Shown here: in pieces, positions 1-11,231 of the stretch | How the letters are laid out: each line of letters starts with the position of its first letter | Position numbering within the stretch: position 1 is the stretch's first letter | Origin: Steinernema hermaphroditum | Lineage: Eukaryota > Nematoda > Chromadorea > Rhabditida > Steinernematidae | Length of the DNA stretch: 64,000 nt | Assembly: GCA_030435675.1 (NCBI GenBank) | Contig: CM059625.1 | Coordinates: 7,750,001-7,814,000, forward strand | Reading direction: 5' to 3' | Position numbers and translations under genes: made by a program | Notes under the pieces: generated by a model | The model's input: the letters and a program-made list of their open reading frames with translations, nothing else | Databases searched by the model: none | What the model was told of the DNA's origin: nothing

Positions 1-2193
1 ACTTCACACAGAAACTCTTGCATCTGACGGGAAATTTCATCGCTTTCTATCCCGTCACTGCGCGACAAGTGCGCAATCCTCATTCATACCTCAGCGACTT
101 TAGAGTAGCCCGAGTTGTCAGGAAACTTCAGTTTCCCATTTAGTTGTAGGAAGAAAAGGCGCTCTACTATGATGCAGAACGGGTTGTCGAGCTTCTTTCG
201 AAATGGAAGTGCTCGAGAGACGATTTCGTGGATTGCGTCCTGGAGCTGAATCAATTATTCGTTCAGAATCAGTTTTGGGAATCCGACGAAACTGAAGTCA
301 TGCAGGTAGGCTGTCATATGTTGTACACTACGTTTGCTGGCGGTCCCAATGAAATCAGATCCTTACATTGTCATTACAATTGCTTTGAAAATCAAAGTCG
401 GTGAAAATTAACGCTGACCATCTCAAAGGCAATCATTCCAGGCATGGCTGTCCGATCTAAAGTCACAAGGCTACGAGTTTCCTCACCTGACGACGGACGC
501 CAACCTATTCAGCCAGTCGAACTGTAGGAGATCTTACCTGAACTTTGCTGTCGAGTCCTCAGTGAATCTGCAAAATCGCAAGAACAGAAACCTAGTTGAA
601 CTAGTTGAATGGTGCAACGAGTCAACTGAAGAAGAAAGCCAATCGCTGGAGGAGATTTCGCTTCCTTTCAAGGAAAAGTCGTTTCAAAACGGCTTGCAGA
701 GGAAAGCCTTGATAGTGACAAGCAATTACCAAGTAAGAAGCTGCCTTCCATGTCGAATGAATGGCTGGAAATATGTAGTTTTTCGCATCGGTTGGTGTGC
801 TCGACCGCCTCTATGACGGCTACTTCGCCCACGTTATTTACTGCGGCCCCTTTTATCCACAGTTTGTATACCCCAAAGAGTGAGTTCAACAATGCCCAGC
901 AACGCTCTAATCACACTTATTCAGCAGTTCAGAGTTCCCGGAGGCTCGAAAAGTGAGCTTCATCCATTTGTACGAACGCGAGATTCACGAGGGATTTTTC
1001 GCCTACCACTGCACGACGCGAGCGATCGAGATGAGACTGGAAAACATCGAAGGGTACTGTAGTTTGTATGGTTTCGAACTTGTGTACACTTAGTAGCTCT
1101 GCCTAAGCGATCTCAAAAGCATTTTACTAGGTGAATCGAAGTCTCTCCTCTGAAAATCTTAGAGGTCAATGGCAACAGAAGTTAAAAGTCCCGATTTCCC
1201 TTCACTGAAATGCGGATCGTTTAGATTTGTCGTAATCGCCGACGATGCCATCTACAACTTATGGAACAATATAGAGCTGAATCGCTTTCGTCTCAATGGC
1301 GTCACTCGCCGGAAAGGGACATGGTGGAAAACTCCTTATGGAGGTGCCGCTGTAAACTCGACGATATCCGATCTCGAAAGTAGACTACAGAAGGATTCAG
1401 CTTTGAAGGACGCTTGGGAAAAGTACGAGCAAGGGGTATGTTCATTGTTCGTTTTTTTCTGTGACATATAAAATCATCTCTAAATGCGCATCTTTCAGGT
1501 CGGAGGCGATGGCTTCGGGGTCGTTTCGGAACGTGATGTGTGGGGGGTAGCCGACTGGTACTATCTGCCGTCGGCGAACTTTTCTGTTTTTCACGAACTT
1601 TCGAAGGTATTCTTCGAGAACGGAGTCTTCCACGAGATTGCCGTCCCGAAACTTGCCGCCGGACTCGGCTGGATTGACTTCTACTTGAACGAGAATCTGT
1701 GAGCCTACAATTTTCGTTCCTATATGTTTGCTCGGTTCAGCGATATCCCGAACAGTCTCCACGTCTGGTTCAAAAGAAGTACGTGGGCATCTATGTACCA
1801 CGAGAAGCTCATCTATTTCCACCCGGTTCGTTTCTGCTGCACTCTTGCTGGTTAGTCGTTGTTTTGAGGTCAAATTGAGTTCGTTCGGAAAAACGTTGTC
1901 AAGGAGATTTGAGTTCTGCCAGTCGGTCGTTTCTGCTTTTGCCAAAAATCTTTTTGGAGTTTCGTTAACGGCCTTCTCCGAGACCCAGCACCCCAGAAAC
2001 AAGACCGAGGTAGGGCCGTATAATTGTTTTCGGTGTAACTTAAATTTAGGAAAACCCCGTTTTGGAGTGTTGCAAACAGAGTTCTCTTCCCGGCAGTTGC
2101 TTTCCACTCTGCAATGTCGAGGCACTTAGTGCCAAAAAGGTACGTTTTAATGAGGATCAAGCAGTAGGACTATGCCAGAGTTCTGTCACATAG
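1..2193 (+). CDS. STELLO/DUF288-like glycosyltransferase-type protein, 5' end outside window
   Basis: The 3' part of a multi-exon gene; the N-terminus lies off the window. Coding blocks I can join are roughly 3-104, 150-305, 442-732, from 779, to 1053, 1225-1435, 1499-1698, 1741-1825, 1869-2009 and 2050-2193 (TAA/TAG region). The reading includes FIAFYPVTARQVRNP, GYFAHVIYCGPFYP, VVIADDAIYNLWNNIE and WYYLPSANFSVFHELSKVFF. The pattern of a Y/F-rich CGP segment, an ADDA motif and a late 'YLP..F..ELS..F' block matches my memory of nematode members of the DUF288/STELLO family, which are thought to be Golgi glycosyltransferase-like. The junction near 850-940 is uncertain. The stop is TAG at 2191-2193. 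Function by family only; moderately sure of the family, confident it is coding. Confidence 0.6.
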
Positions 2194-2387
2194 TAGGCAA
2201 GTAGGTAATCACATATGTCTAAACTAAGATTCATCGGAAGGACTTACAAAATTGGCCATATTATTGTTATGTTCTACAGAGCAAGGGCGAGAATAGTAAG
2301 TTCATGAGACTAAGGACAAAGTGAACAAGTATTCGATAGGGAAGCTATGGAATTAGGGTGTAGAAAGGAGCGAGAAGGACTGTAAAG

Positions 2388-2791
2388 TCAAGCGTGAGTG
2401 AGCGGTCTTTCAATCTTTTTTCCATTTTTCTTGCAAACCGAGAGCACTCCGCACAAACAGGCCAGGAGGAGGATGAGAAGAAGTGAGCAGACAAAAGTTA
2501 CGAAGAAAACTGTCTTGATCTTCAACCACTCCTGGTCGTCCAGCGGGTATTGGTCAAGGGGCGCAGAGGTGGTAAAGCTACTTTCGAAAGATACTCCATC
2601 GGTACCTACTGACGAGCTGTCCTTGCCTCCCAAAAGAGCCTAAAGACGAGCTCAAAGTGAAGCAAAGGACAGCATCTAACCTCAATTTCTGATATCGGAG
2701 AGGTGCTCCAACTCTCCTCTGTCGTCGATTCCTCCGCGCTAATCAGATAAAAGTGTAGAAAAGCCGAAATCAGAACGAACGGCCAGTTCAT
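2388..2791 (-). CDS. Small single-pass membrane protein, function unknown
   Basis: Two exons on the minus strand, 2791-2681 and 2639-2388, separated by a 41-nt intron (2640-2680) that keeps the frame. The start chosen is MNWPFVLISAFLHFYLIS, a good signal peptide; an in-frame ATG about 17 codons upstream would spoil it. After a Ser/Thr/Glu-rich ectodomain comes one strong hydrophobic helix (TVFFVTFVCSLLLILLLACL) and a short basic tail (KKNGKKIERP), so a type I topology is likely. It is convergent with the STELLO-like gene and divergent from the next gene with under 100 bp between starts. I do not recognise a family. Confidence 0.5.
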
Positions 2792-2878
2792 AATGCACAA
2801 AGAAGTGAATGCGTTTCGGTTGGCAGGGGAGAGGACTCCCATCTCCGTTCGTTGTCAAGCATTAGACGTTTTTTTCAG

Positions 2879-3256
2879 ATGTACGAATTGCTCACAGCAG
2901 CGGAGCCCTCCTGCAAAATGGCGCCCAAGGAGATTTCCGAATTCGTACAATGCTTCACGAAGCAGAGTACAGTGAACGCGACTCTCGATGAGACTCTGAA
3001 TGACTCGCAGTTCCTACCGGCTAGCGAGACGTCTTCAAACTCCTCCAGCACTTCAGTTCCTTTCACCGAACTCGACCTTACGAACACTCTCCAGCGCTGC
3101 TGCTACAAGAAGTACGTCTATCGCGCGTCACGAGGCAAGAACTGTGTCGACTTCTGCACGGGCAACTTGGATTTGGAGCTCCTCCAAACTCGACGATACG
3201 TCACTTGTGTAGAAGTGCTCAACGATATAATCGATTGTTATGCACTCGACAATTGA
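2879..3256 (+). CDS. Short cysteine-rich protein, family unresolved
   Basis: An open frame of about 125 residues beginning MYELLTAAEPSC and ending at TGA 3254-3256. The ATG directly abuts a textbook acceptor (TTTTTTTCAG at 2869-2878), so it is either trans-spliced at the ATG or the last exon of a longer gene. The C-terminal half has LQRCCYKKYVYRASRGKNC, VDFCTGNLDLELL and YVTCVEVLNDIIDCY, i.e. a CC pair followed by four more cysteines. That recalls nematode extracellular Cys-rich modules such as the DB module, but the full 12-Cys pattern is absent, so I leave it unnamed. No signal peptide is visible from this start, which favours a missing 5' exon. AATAAA follows at 3297-3302. Confidence 0.5.
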   Translation: MYELLTAAEPSCKMAPKEISEFVQCFTKQSTVNATLDETLNDSQFLPASETSSNSSSTSVPFTELDLTNTLQRCCYKKYVYRASRGKNCVDFCTGNLDLELLQTRRYVTCVEVLNDIIDCYALDN

Positions 3257-3296
3257 AAGACGGGCGATCTCCGGAACCTTTTAAGAATACGGTTAC

Positions 3297-3302
3297 AATA
3301 AA
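3297..3302 (+). terminator. Poly(A) signal of the Cys-rich gene
   Basis: AATAAA lies about 40 nt past the stop codon at 3256, the expected distance for cleavage and polyadenylation. Confidence 0.6.
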
Positions 3303-5840
3303 CATTTGTTTTGGCGCGTCTATAGTGGTTCTCGCGAACACAGAAAGCTGGTCAGAGAGAGAACTCGGGATCATAACGTGTCGATCAATTGAAAGTAAAC
3401 TGTTAAAGTGGTGGTGACCAGAGTCATTTATAAATTTTCAAATTTCCTTAATACGGATTTGCGTGAATCCCCGAGCATACATGCAAGACTAATCGACGTT
3501 GACTCTATTGTCGCGTCACTCCGATAAGAAAACCATAGAAAAACTGCAACTTTGCACGCAATCACTACCGTAACCAGAATGATGTCATTCGCTCCCCCAC
3601 TACCTTCTTTGGCTCACCAAGGTCTTTCCACAATTAAATATTTCCTAATTTCTTTATCCTCCTGTGCGATTTTTCTGAAGCGCACGTTAAGCAACGCCTC
3701 AAAATTTGATTAACGAGGGACACCTGCATTCTACAAATTTATTTCTTCTCCTTTCTCCGCGTCGCCGCAATGGGCCACTTTGCATTCTCTTTCGGTTTCT
3801 GCCCTTTAGAGATTCGTCATATTCGTTTCCTTACATGAACACCAGCATCTCTCTTGAGAAATTGTGACGAAGAAGCACTTTTCTACATCCTCAAATGCTC
3901 GCTTATGAGGTAGAGGAACGCGATCTCCGTCGGAGAGACAGACGAAACTGATTTATGGGCTCCATCGAAATCGGATGTGGTTCGTTTTGAGTGCGCCGGG
4001 TCACGAACTGCGTGGCCATGCTACTCATTCGATCACAGCGGTTGACTCAACGGTGAAATACTTTCCCTTCTTTATCTCGCTCACTCAAGATCTCATAAAT
4101 GTTTCTCGAGGCGGAAGCTCGCTGAAAGAAAGGACTCAGCCGGAGGAATGGCTCGGAAACAAGAACAAAAGTTAAGCTCTTCATAAAGTGTTCTTAGAGG
4201 AGACAAATGTCCGCACCGTTTTTCATTATCGTGTCGCAAAAGCCCACGTTTCTGTTCTCCATGTTAATCAAGGGCCTGCTTTCTTCGGGTTCACCGTAAT
4301 TAAGCAGCCAAAAATTAGATGATTCTCGGAGAAACACCGGATAGAATTTAGTCTACGGTAGGAGACGGTAATTGTTGGCACATCATAAGATGGAATGGGA
4401 ATTGTCTCAGGGGGAAGCCGATCATTATTTTGGACTACGGTAAAGGCGTAGTTTCACGCAGCCGCACATAAATAAAGCACAACGGTGGAAGACAGAGAGC
4501 GCCTGGGGGCCAATGACAGCCAGGATTCAACACGTGTCAGATCCGCTTTTCTTGGGCCCACTTCTCGTTCTAAAGGAATTCTCCTAGGTTGTGCGTTTGT
4601 GCTCACCAAAGAGCGATCGTGTCATTCCCCTTGTTAACTTCCGACCTCGTCGAGCTTTATTTCTCCTTGAAAGCCGTAGTAGCACTTTTGCTTGCATATA
4701 TGCTTGCTTGCCTATCCTTATTTATTCATCTTAAGTGGACGGTTCGTGGGTTTGTCACAAAGTCTTTGGCGTTTCTTATCCTCCCTCTCAGAAAAAACAT
4801 CGTTTGGTGATTACACTTTGACCCCAGTAGACAACCAGCAGCTTCCTTTTTTCGTCTTTTTTTCCAACACATCATACGACAAACATTTGTGCCATAGATC
4901 GTGTAAACCCATCCTTCTCTGATTTTATTATTCCGCTCCGTTACCACTAGAAGTCTTTTTCTGGCCGCCTCTACATTGCTACAATAGGTGTGGCCCTCCC
5001 ACTCGTTGGCAGATCAGAGCAAAAAGAATATCAGCGGCCATTGCGTTTTACAAATACGTCAAGGTGAGGCCAAAGTGCAACTTTCATGTGAAACCCTTTG
5101 TCCTCGCGGCGAAAGATCCCACAGCGGGCGAGTACGCTAAAATTATAGCTGTAGGTGCCTTATGCTTAACGACGCTCCGTTTCGTGACCTGCGGACGTTC
5201 TTACCGGGCGAAGGGTGTTATTTTTGCGTTTCTATCACTCTTATGATTGACGGAGACAAGAACGGCCCGTAATCCGAAGCCCAGAGCACTGCTCGAATCC
5301 CTCGACCATTGTCGTCTTTGCCCTTCCGGGTTCGCTGTTGCATTTGCGAGACGGATACATTTCTCTTTTCAAACTGTCCTCAGATGTATCTCTTCGTAAC
5401 TCCTTTTGAAAAAGGGGGAATACAAACCAAAAGCGCAATTACAAAATGCCTGTACTCTTTTAATTTTTCGCTGAGTTAAGAGTGTATTGAGGTCAGAAAG
5501 TGGAGGACTGTTCGCTTTAGGAAGTGAGTATGCATCGCTCGTCTGCTTAAACTGCTCATTGACGATAAGTCCAGAGAAGGCACTTAAGTTTCCACCGGTC
5601 AGAACAGATGTTGTCTTGTAATTAAAACGTTCTCGGCAATTAGCGCGGGAAAATGACGTGCATTTGAAAAGCTCCACTGGACTCGCACTAATCAGCATTC
5701 TTTGTTGGGGTGGAAACAAAGGTTATTAGTCAAGCCTGTGTTATCTGCCTCAATTCTTTGTCGAAGTCAGCATCGCGTATCCGTTCGCTGCTCATCCTTC
5801 GAGCATAACTTCTGTCTCCTTGTTGGTACGGGTCCTTCGT
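3303..5840. other. Intergenic, about 2.5 kb, no supported gene
   Basis: I find no spliced or unspliced frame with family-like sequence. The longest minus-strand frame (5369-5719) has no recognisable motif and lacks supporting splice sites. The stretch is AT-richer in its first half and probably holds the 5' regulatory region of the AhpC/TSA_2-like gene. Confidence 0.4.
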
Positions 5841-5848
5841 TTCAGAAG

Positions 5849-7772
5849 ATGACGACTGATGACAACAGTGAAGGCACGACGAAGATCAGGAACATTTTGG
5901 TCATGCCGCCGGCGGAACTTCTCCTCGCGAAGCACGCCGGCCTCAATGAAGCGTCCAAAGAGTTTGTCGTTTTCATGGACAACAAAATAGCTGAATGTCG
6001 GAAGGTAAGATCACCGCAATAGAATTTGGAGTCTTATTAATCAATGAACCATTGAACTATTTGAGGACAACATGCGCTCTTTAAAGTCCGTAACGCGTGT
6101 GCACTAACTGTAGAATAATAAAGAAATCAATAGAATCTATTTTACTAAATCATTATATGCAGAAAGCAAAAAAAGTAATGAACATTTTACCTTGTTTATG
6201 CGTAGACTACGTGAATCACGTCATTTCCACCAGCAGCCGATGACGTGCTAACTACCTTTAGTGAGTATTAACCCATAATCCACACATTCCCACGGCCTAA
6301 GTACGTCCAATAAGTACGTAAAGTTCAAGTGAACGTTGGACGCCCGTTCACAAAGATGAAAGGTACAGATGTTGCTGATCTGCCTGTCTTTTTCATCTTT
6401 TTCAGAGTAATTGTGCTAAGTGCGATCTGAGGTGATCCACTGTAAATGAAAAGAATATGTGTCACAGAGTTCACATTTTTAGGCAATCGAAGACTCCTCG
6501 TCTGTCGTTTTTACCGCAAATTCACTTCAAAGCAGAGCGATTCCAATAGAGATCGCCGTCTATTTGACGAGAATCTACCAGGAGCTCAATGTCAACAAGA
6601 CGGACGAATTTGTTGCAAAAACGAACGAGATCCTCGCGGGAGAGAATTGCGCACCTGAGACCAGTAGCCAATTTAGATCGGAATTATGCGTTTGTAATGG
6701 AGCGTTTAGCCGAAACGGTCGAGAAACTCTATGAGTCACTCGAGAAATGGGACGCTTTCGTACAAGAAGTGGACGACGACTTGGAGCGCCTAGTTGGGCC
6801 TAAAGTTAATCGCAAAATCGATCGGACTGAAGGTAATATCTGTTCTCCTCGCGTTACAAAAGTCAAGTGTTCGCACATTGCTCTCGCTAAGAAAAAAAGG
6901 GACCGAAGCTTAATATTATCTGCTAAAGATCTTTCTTTCAGGCATCACAATAAAGGACAACGGGAAATCGGTGAAGAGTGGGCATCTTATTTCTTACATA
7001 AATGACAGTCCCTTCGACATGGTCTTCTTGGGGGTGATCATGTCCTTCGCGAATCCCGATACCGCAGAGTACATCATGAACGTCTACCAGAAGCAGAACG
7101 ATTTCCACAAGAAGGGATGTGATATTCTCTTGCTCACGAAGGGAAATGGAACAGGCAAGCACTGCCGATCGTCTCAAATAAGATGCACTGTTTAGACGGT
7201 GGAGGTTTTCTCAAGTTAATTGGCATTCCCTTCCGCATGCTTCTCAACGAGCAAGAGGCGATGGCGCGTCTTCTGCAGCACCGCGTCTCTGCCCTCACTC
7301 TGGCTGGAACCAAGGCTCTCCACCTGGTAGGCAATGCTTCGGCCTCTCTAGCACAGGCAGCTGTTACAGTTCGCTGAGATCGGCAGCAACGGCGACTCTC
7401 TGAAGATGGATGGAGACCAGAAGGACGAAAATGTGGCGGCAGAGATGTCGCTCGATTTGGCCATTGTGGGAGGATCTGCTCTCGTGGATCGCGAGGGAAA
7501 GGTTCTCTACAGTTTTGTCGGGAAAGAACCCAAGGACTGGCCGACTGTAGACACCGTTCTGGAACAGGTACGCGGGGTTGAATTCGATAATTTAGCGAGA
7601 TCATCACGAAAAAAAAACATATGTATTATTGTAGGTTAAAATGAACTACAAGGCGGCGAGTGGGCAGACACAAAAAGCCAACGAAGAGGAAGAATCGACA
7701 TCCAATCCGGGTTCGGGACCGCAAAATAAGGACGTCGATCCACCGGCTTCCAAGTGCTGCACGATATTGTGA
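5849..7772 (+). CDS. AhpC/TSA_2-like thioredoxin-fold protein with C-terminal CAAX motif
   Basis: Seven exons: 5849-6004, 6483-6663, 6710-6832, 6942-7154, 7196-7326, 7370-7567, 7635-7772; the sum is 1140 nt, 379 residues. The N-terminal ~170 residues are helical and acidic with no family I know. The middle and C-terminal part follows the PRXL2/AhpC-TSA_2 pattern: FDMVFLGVIMSFANPDTAEY, CDILLLTKGNG, FLKLIGIPFRMLLNEQEAMA and ALVDREGKVLYSFVG. The position where related enzymes carry the catalytic cysteine(s) reads GVIMSFANP, with none. The protein ends CCTIL, a CAAX-type box whose final Leu predicts geranylgeranylation and membrane tethering. Intron 4 (7155-7195) has a GC donor. An acceptor (TTCGTTTCAG) ends at 5845. 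A redox-inactive membrane-bound role is inference. Confidence 0.75.
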
Positions 7773-8499
7773 ACAGATCCGATACACGACAATCTATTTA
7801 AAACACTAACATACTGAGTAGCTTGTATTGATAATCACAGTAAATCCTATAATCCATCTAGAATTGATTTGTCACAGTTACTTTGAAGAGCGTTCACAAA
7901 AACAGAGAAAACATTAGTACAGATGGTTCTTCTGTGACTCTCATATCAACTCTTGAGCAATATAGGCTACGACATAATTGGAATTACGTCGAAGGTATGG
8001 ACAAAAAAAAAACTTAAAAACACTACATGATCCACGAAGCATTTATCCGACAACGGCTGGAATTGGAACAGCAGAACTTGGGCATTTGTAACTTCGCAGA
8101 GCAGATCTATTTTAGTCAAATTGATTGACTAGATCACTGAGAACCGAAATAAACGACGTGATCGGAGAGGGCAGAAAGAAAAAGTGCGCGGTCGACCGGT
8201 TCGACGTCGGAGCGCGAAAGTCGATCGACTCGGTCGTCGACTCGTCGAAGGAGGCTGCGAGAGAAGCGTGTAAGCGGATGTGAACCGTGCCGTTGATGGT
8301 ATTCACGTACGACCACTGTACCAGCCTGGACACTAACATAGTACAAACGCTTTATGAATGCAACCTCGGGGGAGGTCGTCCTCGTCTTCGTGTCGGTCTT
8401 TGATTTCCACAACTCCACTCAATCAGCTGTTCGTGGAGAGACTGTAGCATAATGCACAGCTAGTCTTTTTCAGGGATTGGACACCTTTCAGGAAGCCCT
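7773..8499. other. Intergenic, 0.7 kb
   Basis: Holds the 3' end of the AhpC/TSA_2-like gene and the 5' region of the TWK channel. Overlapping minus-strand frames at 8112-8418 are open but I could not build a convincing gene from them. A TCTTTTTCAG acceptor ends at 8473, upstream of the TWK start. Confidence 0.4.
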
Positions 8500-10766
8500 A
8501 TGAATGACTCTCAACAGAAGCGCGTGAGTCCCAAAGTGTTTATTGCGTTCTGTACCCTCGCTATGATCTAGATGCTGCGCGTCTTTCTGCCTCAACTGGT
8601 GATTGTGACATTGCTGATTATCTATGTGATAACTGGAGCCTACGTCTACACCCTCATCGATCCAAAACTGGCAAAGGAAAACTTCACGGATTTGGTTCTG
8701 TTCACCTTCTCCACGATTACGACCATCGGTAATGCCTAAACTATGATACTTTCAGGCGAAGTTCAAGCACAACTGCAACTCAGCGAACATGTCTCATTTT
8801 ATATTTTTCTTTCTGTGCGGTTATTTCGAGTCCAATGTTTCTATAAGTAACTTAAGAAGGGCACAAGTTATAGCCTGCACTTTAAAAACAATGGGCAAAA
8901 TCAATGCTCTCACAAAGGAACTGAAGCTTAAAAGTGCCGACATGTTGAGCTTTCTATACTATTCTATTTCTTTGGCAAAATCACTTTTTTCGATTTTTTT
9001 TCCATGAATCCCTAGGTAAATAGGCTGATTTCAGGCTATGGCAACATTAGTCCATCGACAGAGGCAGCTCAACTCTTCACGATCGGGTTTGGGATTCTCG
9101 GCATTCCCCTCGCTCTCTTGACCCTGGCAAATATGGGAAAATATTTGACAAAAAGTTATTGGATGATCCTCGTTTGTCTCGGAAAGGTCCGATTGACACC
9201 GTTACTGACACCGCATACGGTACTCTTCAGAACATTCCTCGAAGACCAACTGGAGACGCTAAATTGCCCCTGAAAACAATCATTTTCCTCTTCTTCGTTA
9301 CTTTCATCTTCGGTGCTGTTCTCTTCCACCACACAGGTCGCAAAATCACCATGGATGACATCTACTTCAGGTTTGCTTCGCAATCCTCTCTTAACCACAG
9401 CTGAAAATGTTCAGTATCATCAGCTTTGCCACAGTTGGCTTTGGAGATAAGTTTCCCAAAGCAGGCAGTACGGTGAGGCTCATCTCGATGATTATTTACC
9501 TCACGTGGGGAATGATCTTGACAGCCATTTTGTTCTCGGTCCTCAGTGGCTACCTCAGAAAGGTAAGTGTGTTACGGCCACAGTTCAATCATTATGTGGC
9601 ATCCTACAGGGACTGTGCGAGTTGGGTGGATTGGGGCTTTTTGGGTTTCAGATCGGACTTGAAGCTTCGGATTCAGGTTCAGGAAGACTCGAAATTTTTC
9701 CTTTTGATCGTCTGTTCTCTCTCGCGTCGGTGCGCTGACACAGATTTGCATGCATGGGACTCGAGTTGAACACATCAAAAATTTCGGTTTAGGTTTTGAT
9801 GCTCTGGAAACAGGGTAACTCTGCTCAGACAGTACAAGTCTCGATATTTTGGACGATTCAAAGCGTGATCGAAATCAATCAGAGCTTTTCACTTCAAGTA
9901 TTAAAAAACGGTCGGATTTATTAATAAAGAGAAATGTGATATGTCGTCATAAATCTGGAATCATAAAGAAACAAAAGAAACAAAAACAGCTCTAACCTAC
10001 AATTGTATTATTCTTCAGCGCTCATTGACTTCCATGAAAGACTCTTTTTTTTGCTACGATAATGACTTGGCACTGAGAAGTGCTACTTTTGCCCGGGAAT
10101 TTTTTTGTTCGTGACACTTTCCTTTCAATGCGCTTGTTTACATTAACTATGCCAAAATATTAAAGGTTATTTGTGTCCCTGTGGCTATTTGGGAAAGAAT
10201 GTTTTTCAGAACTGTATGCATCAAATAGTCCATCTAAAACTGCGATCGTTTTACACAACCATCTATACGATTTGCAAACTAGTTGTTTTTTGCTGAAATA
10301 CTTTCCAAAGAGCTAAAAAGACAAAAGTTTTGTCAAAAATGGCTGCTTTAAGGTACACTATCTTGGAAGACGCTTCCGAGGGGCGCGAGACGTCCACGTG
10401 TGGTTTGGCGGAAAGAGCATGAAAGTGTCACAACTTCTGGAGGTCGTCGCCGCAGAATTTAATGTATGTTTTTGAGTGGAACGTTCAGAACTTAAGAAGG
10501 ACGTTAAGGCTTCACCTCGGCAAGTGGGCCGCGTATTGCACGACCTCGACAACTTGATCACGACGGCGATCGCCGAGAACGAGGCGAAAGCGAAGCTGAA
10601 TGCGCAACTACAGTTGTTGCAGCCGCACGAGACGCACTCGCCCTTCTCAAAGATCAAGTAAGCGAAGTCGCTCGATTGAATAATCAGCGATCATCTCAGG
10701 AATCCCCTTCTCATGTTCAACAACCAGACACGCAGTGACAACGACGAAGAAGAGGAAGAGCTCTAG
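8500..10766 (+). CDS. Two-pore-domain (TWK/K2P) potassium channel
   Basis: Eight exons: 8500-8523, 8572-8728, 9035-9186, 9231-9370, 9415-9562, 10353-10463, 10509-10657, 10700-10766, about 282 residues. The topology is M1 (LVIVTLLIIYVITGAYVY), P1 with filter TIGYGN, M2, M3 (TIIFLFFVTFIFGAVLFHH), P2 with filter TVGFGD (9431-9448) and M4 (MIIYLTWGMILTAILFSVLS). After M4 comes VHYLGRRFRGARDVHVWFGG, the conserved nematode TWK tail, then a C-terminal acidic run. K2P channels dimerise and carry background potassium current at the plasma membrane. M1 is followed almost at once by P1, leaving out the usual extracellular cap (see findings). Splicing past 10657 to NPLLMFNN uses a 42-nt intron; reading through would stop at 10661. 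AATAAA is at 10803-10808. Confidence 0.85.
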
Positions 10767-10802
10767 TAGCGGGCCCTCTGATGCTAACACATGCGGAGTG
10801 TG

Positions 10803-10808
10803 AATAAA
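10803..10808 (+). terminator. Poly(A) signal of the TWK channel
   Basis: AATAAA lies 36 nt past the TAG at 10764-10766. The remaining bases up to 11231 hold no gene I can support; long antisense frames there look like by-products of GC-rich sequence. Confidence 0.5.
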
Positions 10809-11231
10809 TGGGGATACACAGAGTGCATGACGAGCCTTCGGTATTTTCGTGGTCAGTTCGGCATGGCGCGGAACAGAGAGCACCCACGTGGTGGCTGATC
10901 GCCGGGTGCTCTCTAAGACACACGCGCGGATGGATGCTCGCTGCCGTCGATGCTCGATGGTCGCACCTGAGTGTATAAAACAACCGATCGGCAGATCAGT
11001 CGCGATATCCATGGCGTGTCTGCGTCTGAGTCTGCCTTCGGTCGCTCCGTTGGGAGTGAAATACGTGCTGTGATTCCATCGAACCGGGCCGAAGAGTGCG
11101 TTTCTCGCCAGTTGTTGACAGCCGCGGTGTCTGCCAGAATCGAGTGGACCAACGCTTGACGTCGACGTCCTCTTGTTTTTCGCTTCGCGACGGTGCCACA
11201 CAGAATCATTCTCGTCGCGTGTTTCAGAGAG

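Noticed and set aside
1442..2125. 227-codon minus-strand frame
   Set aside because: It is antisense to the STELLO-like exons, which have family motifs and consistent introns. The antisense translation shows nothing recognisable.
8112..8418. Overlapping minus-strand frames upstream of TWK
   Set aside because: Two frames are open but no start plus splice combination gave a continuous, recognisable protein.
9744..9818. Alternative last exon of the TWK channel (ICMHGTRVEHIK)
   Set aside because: In frame, but the exon at 10353 gives VHYLGRRFRGARDVHVWFGG, the conserved TWK tail, so the longer intron is preferred.
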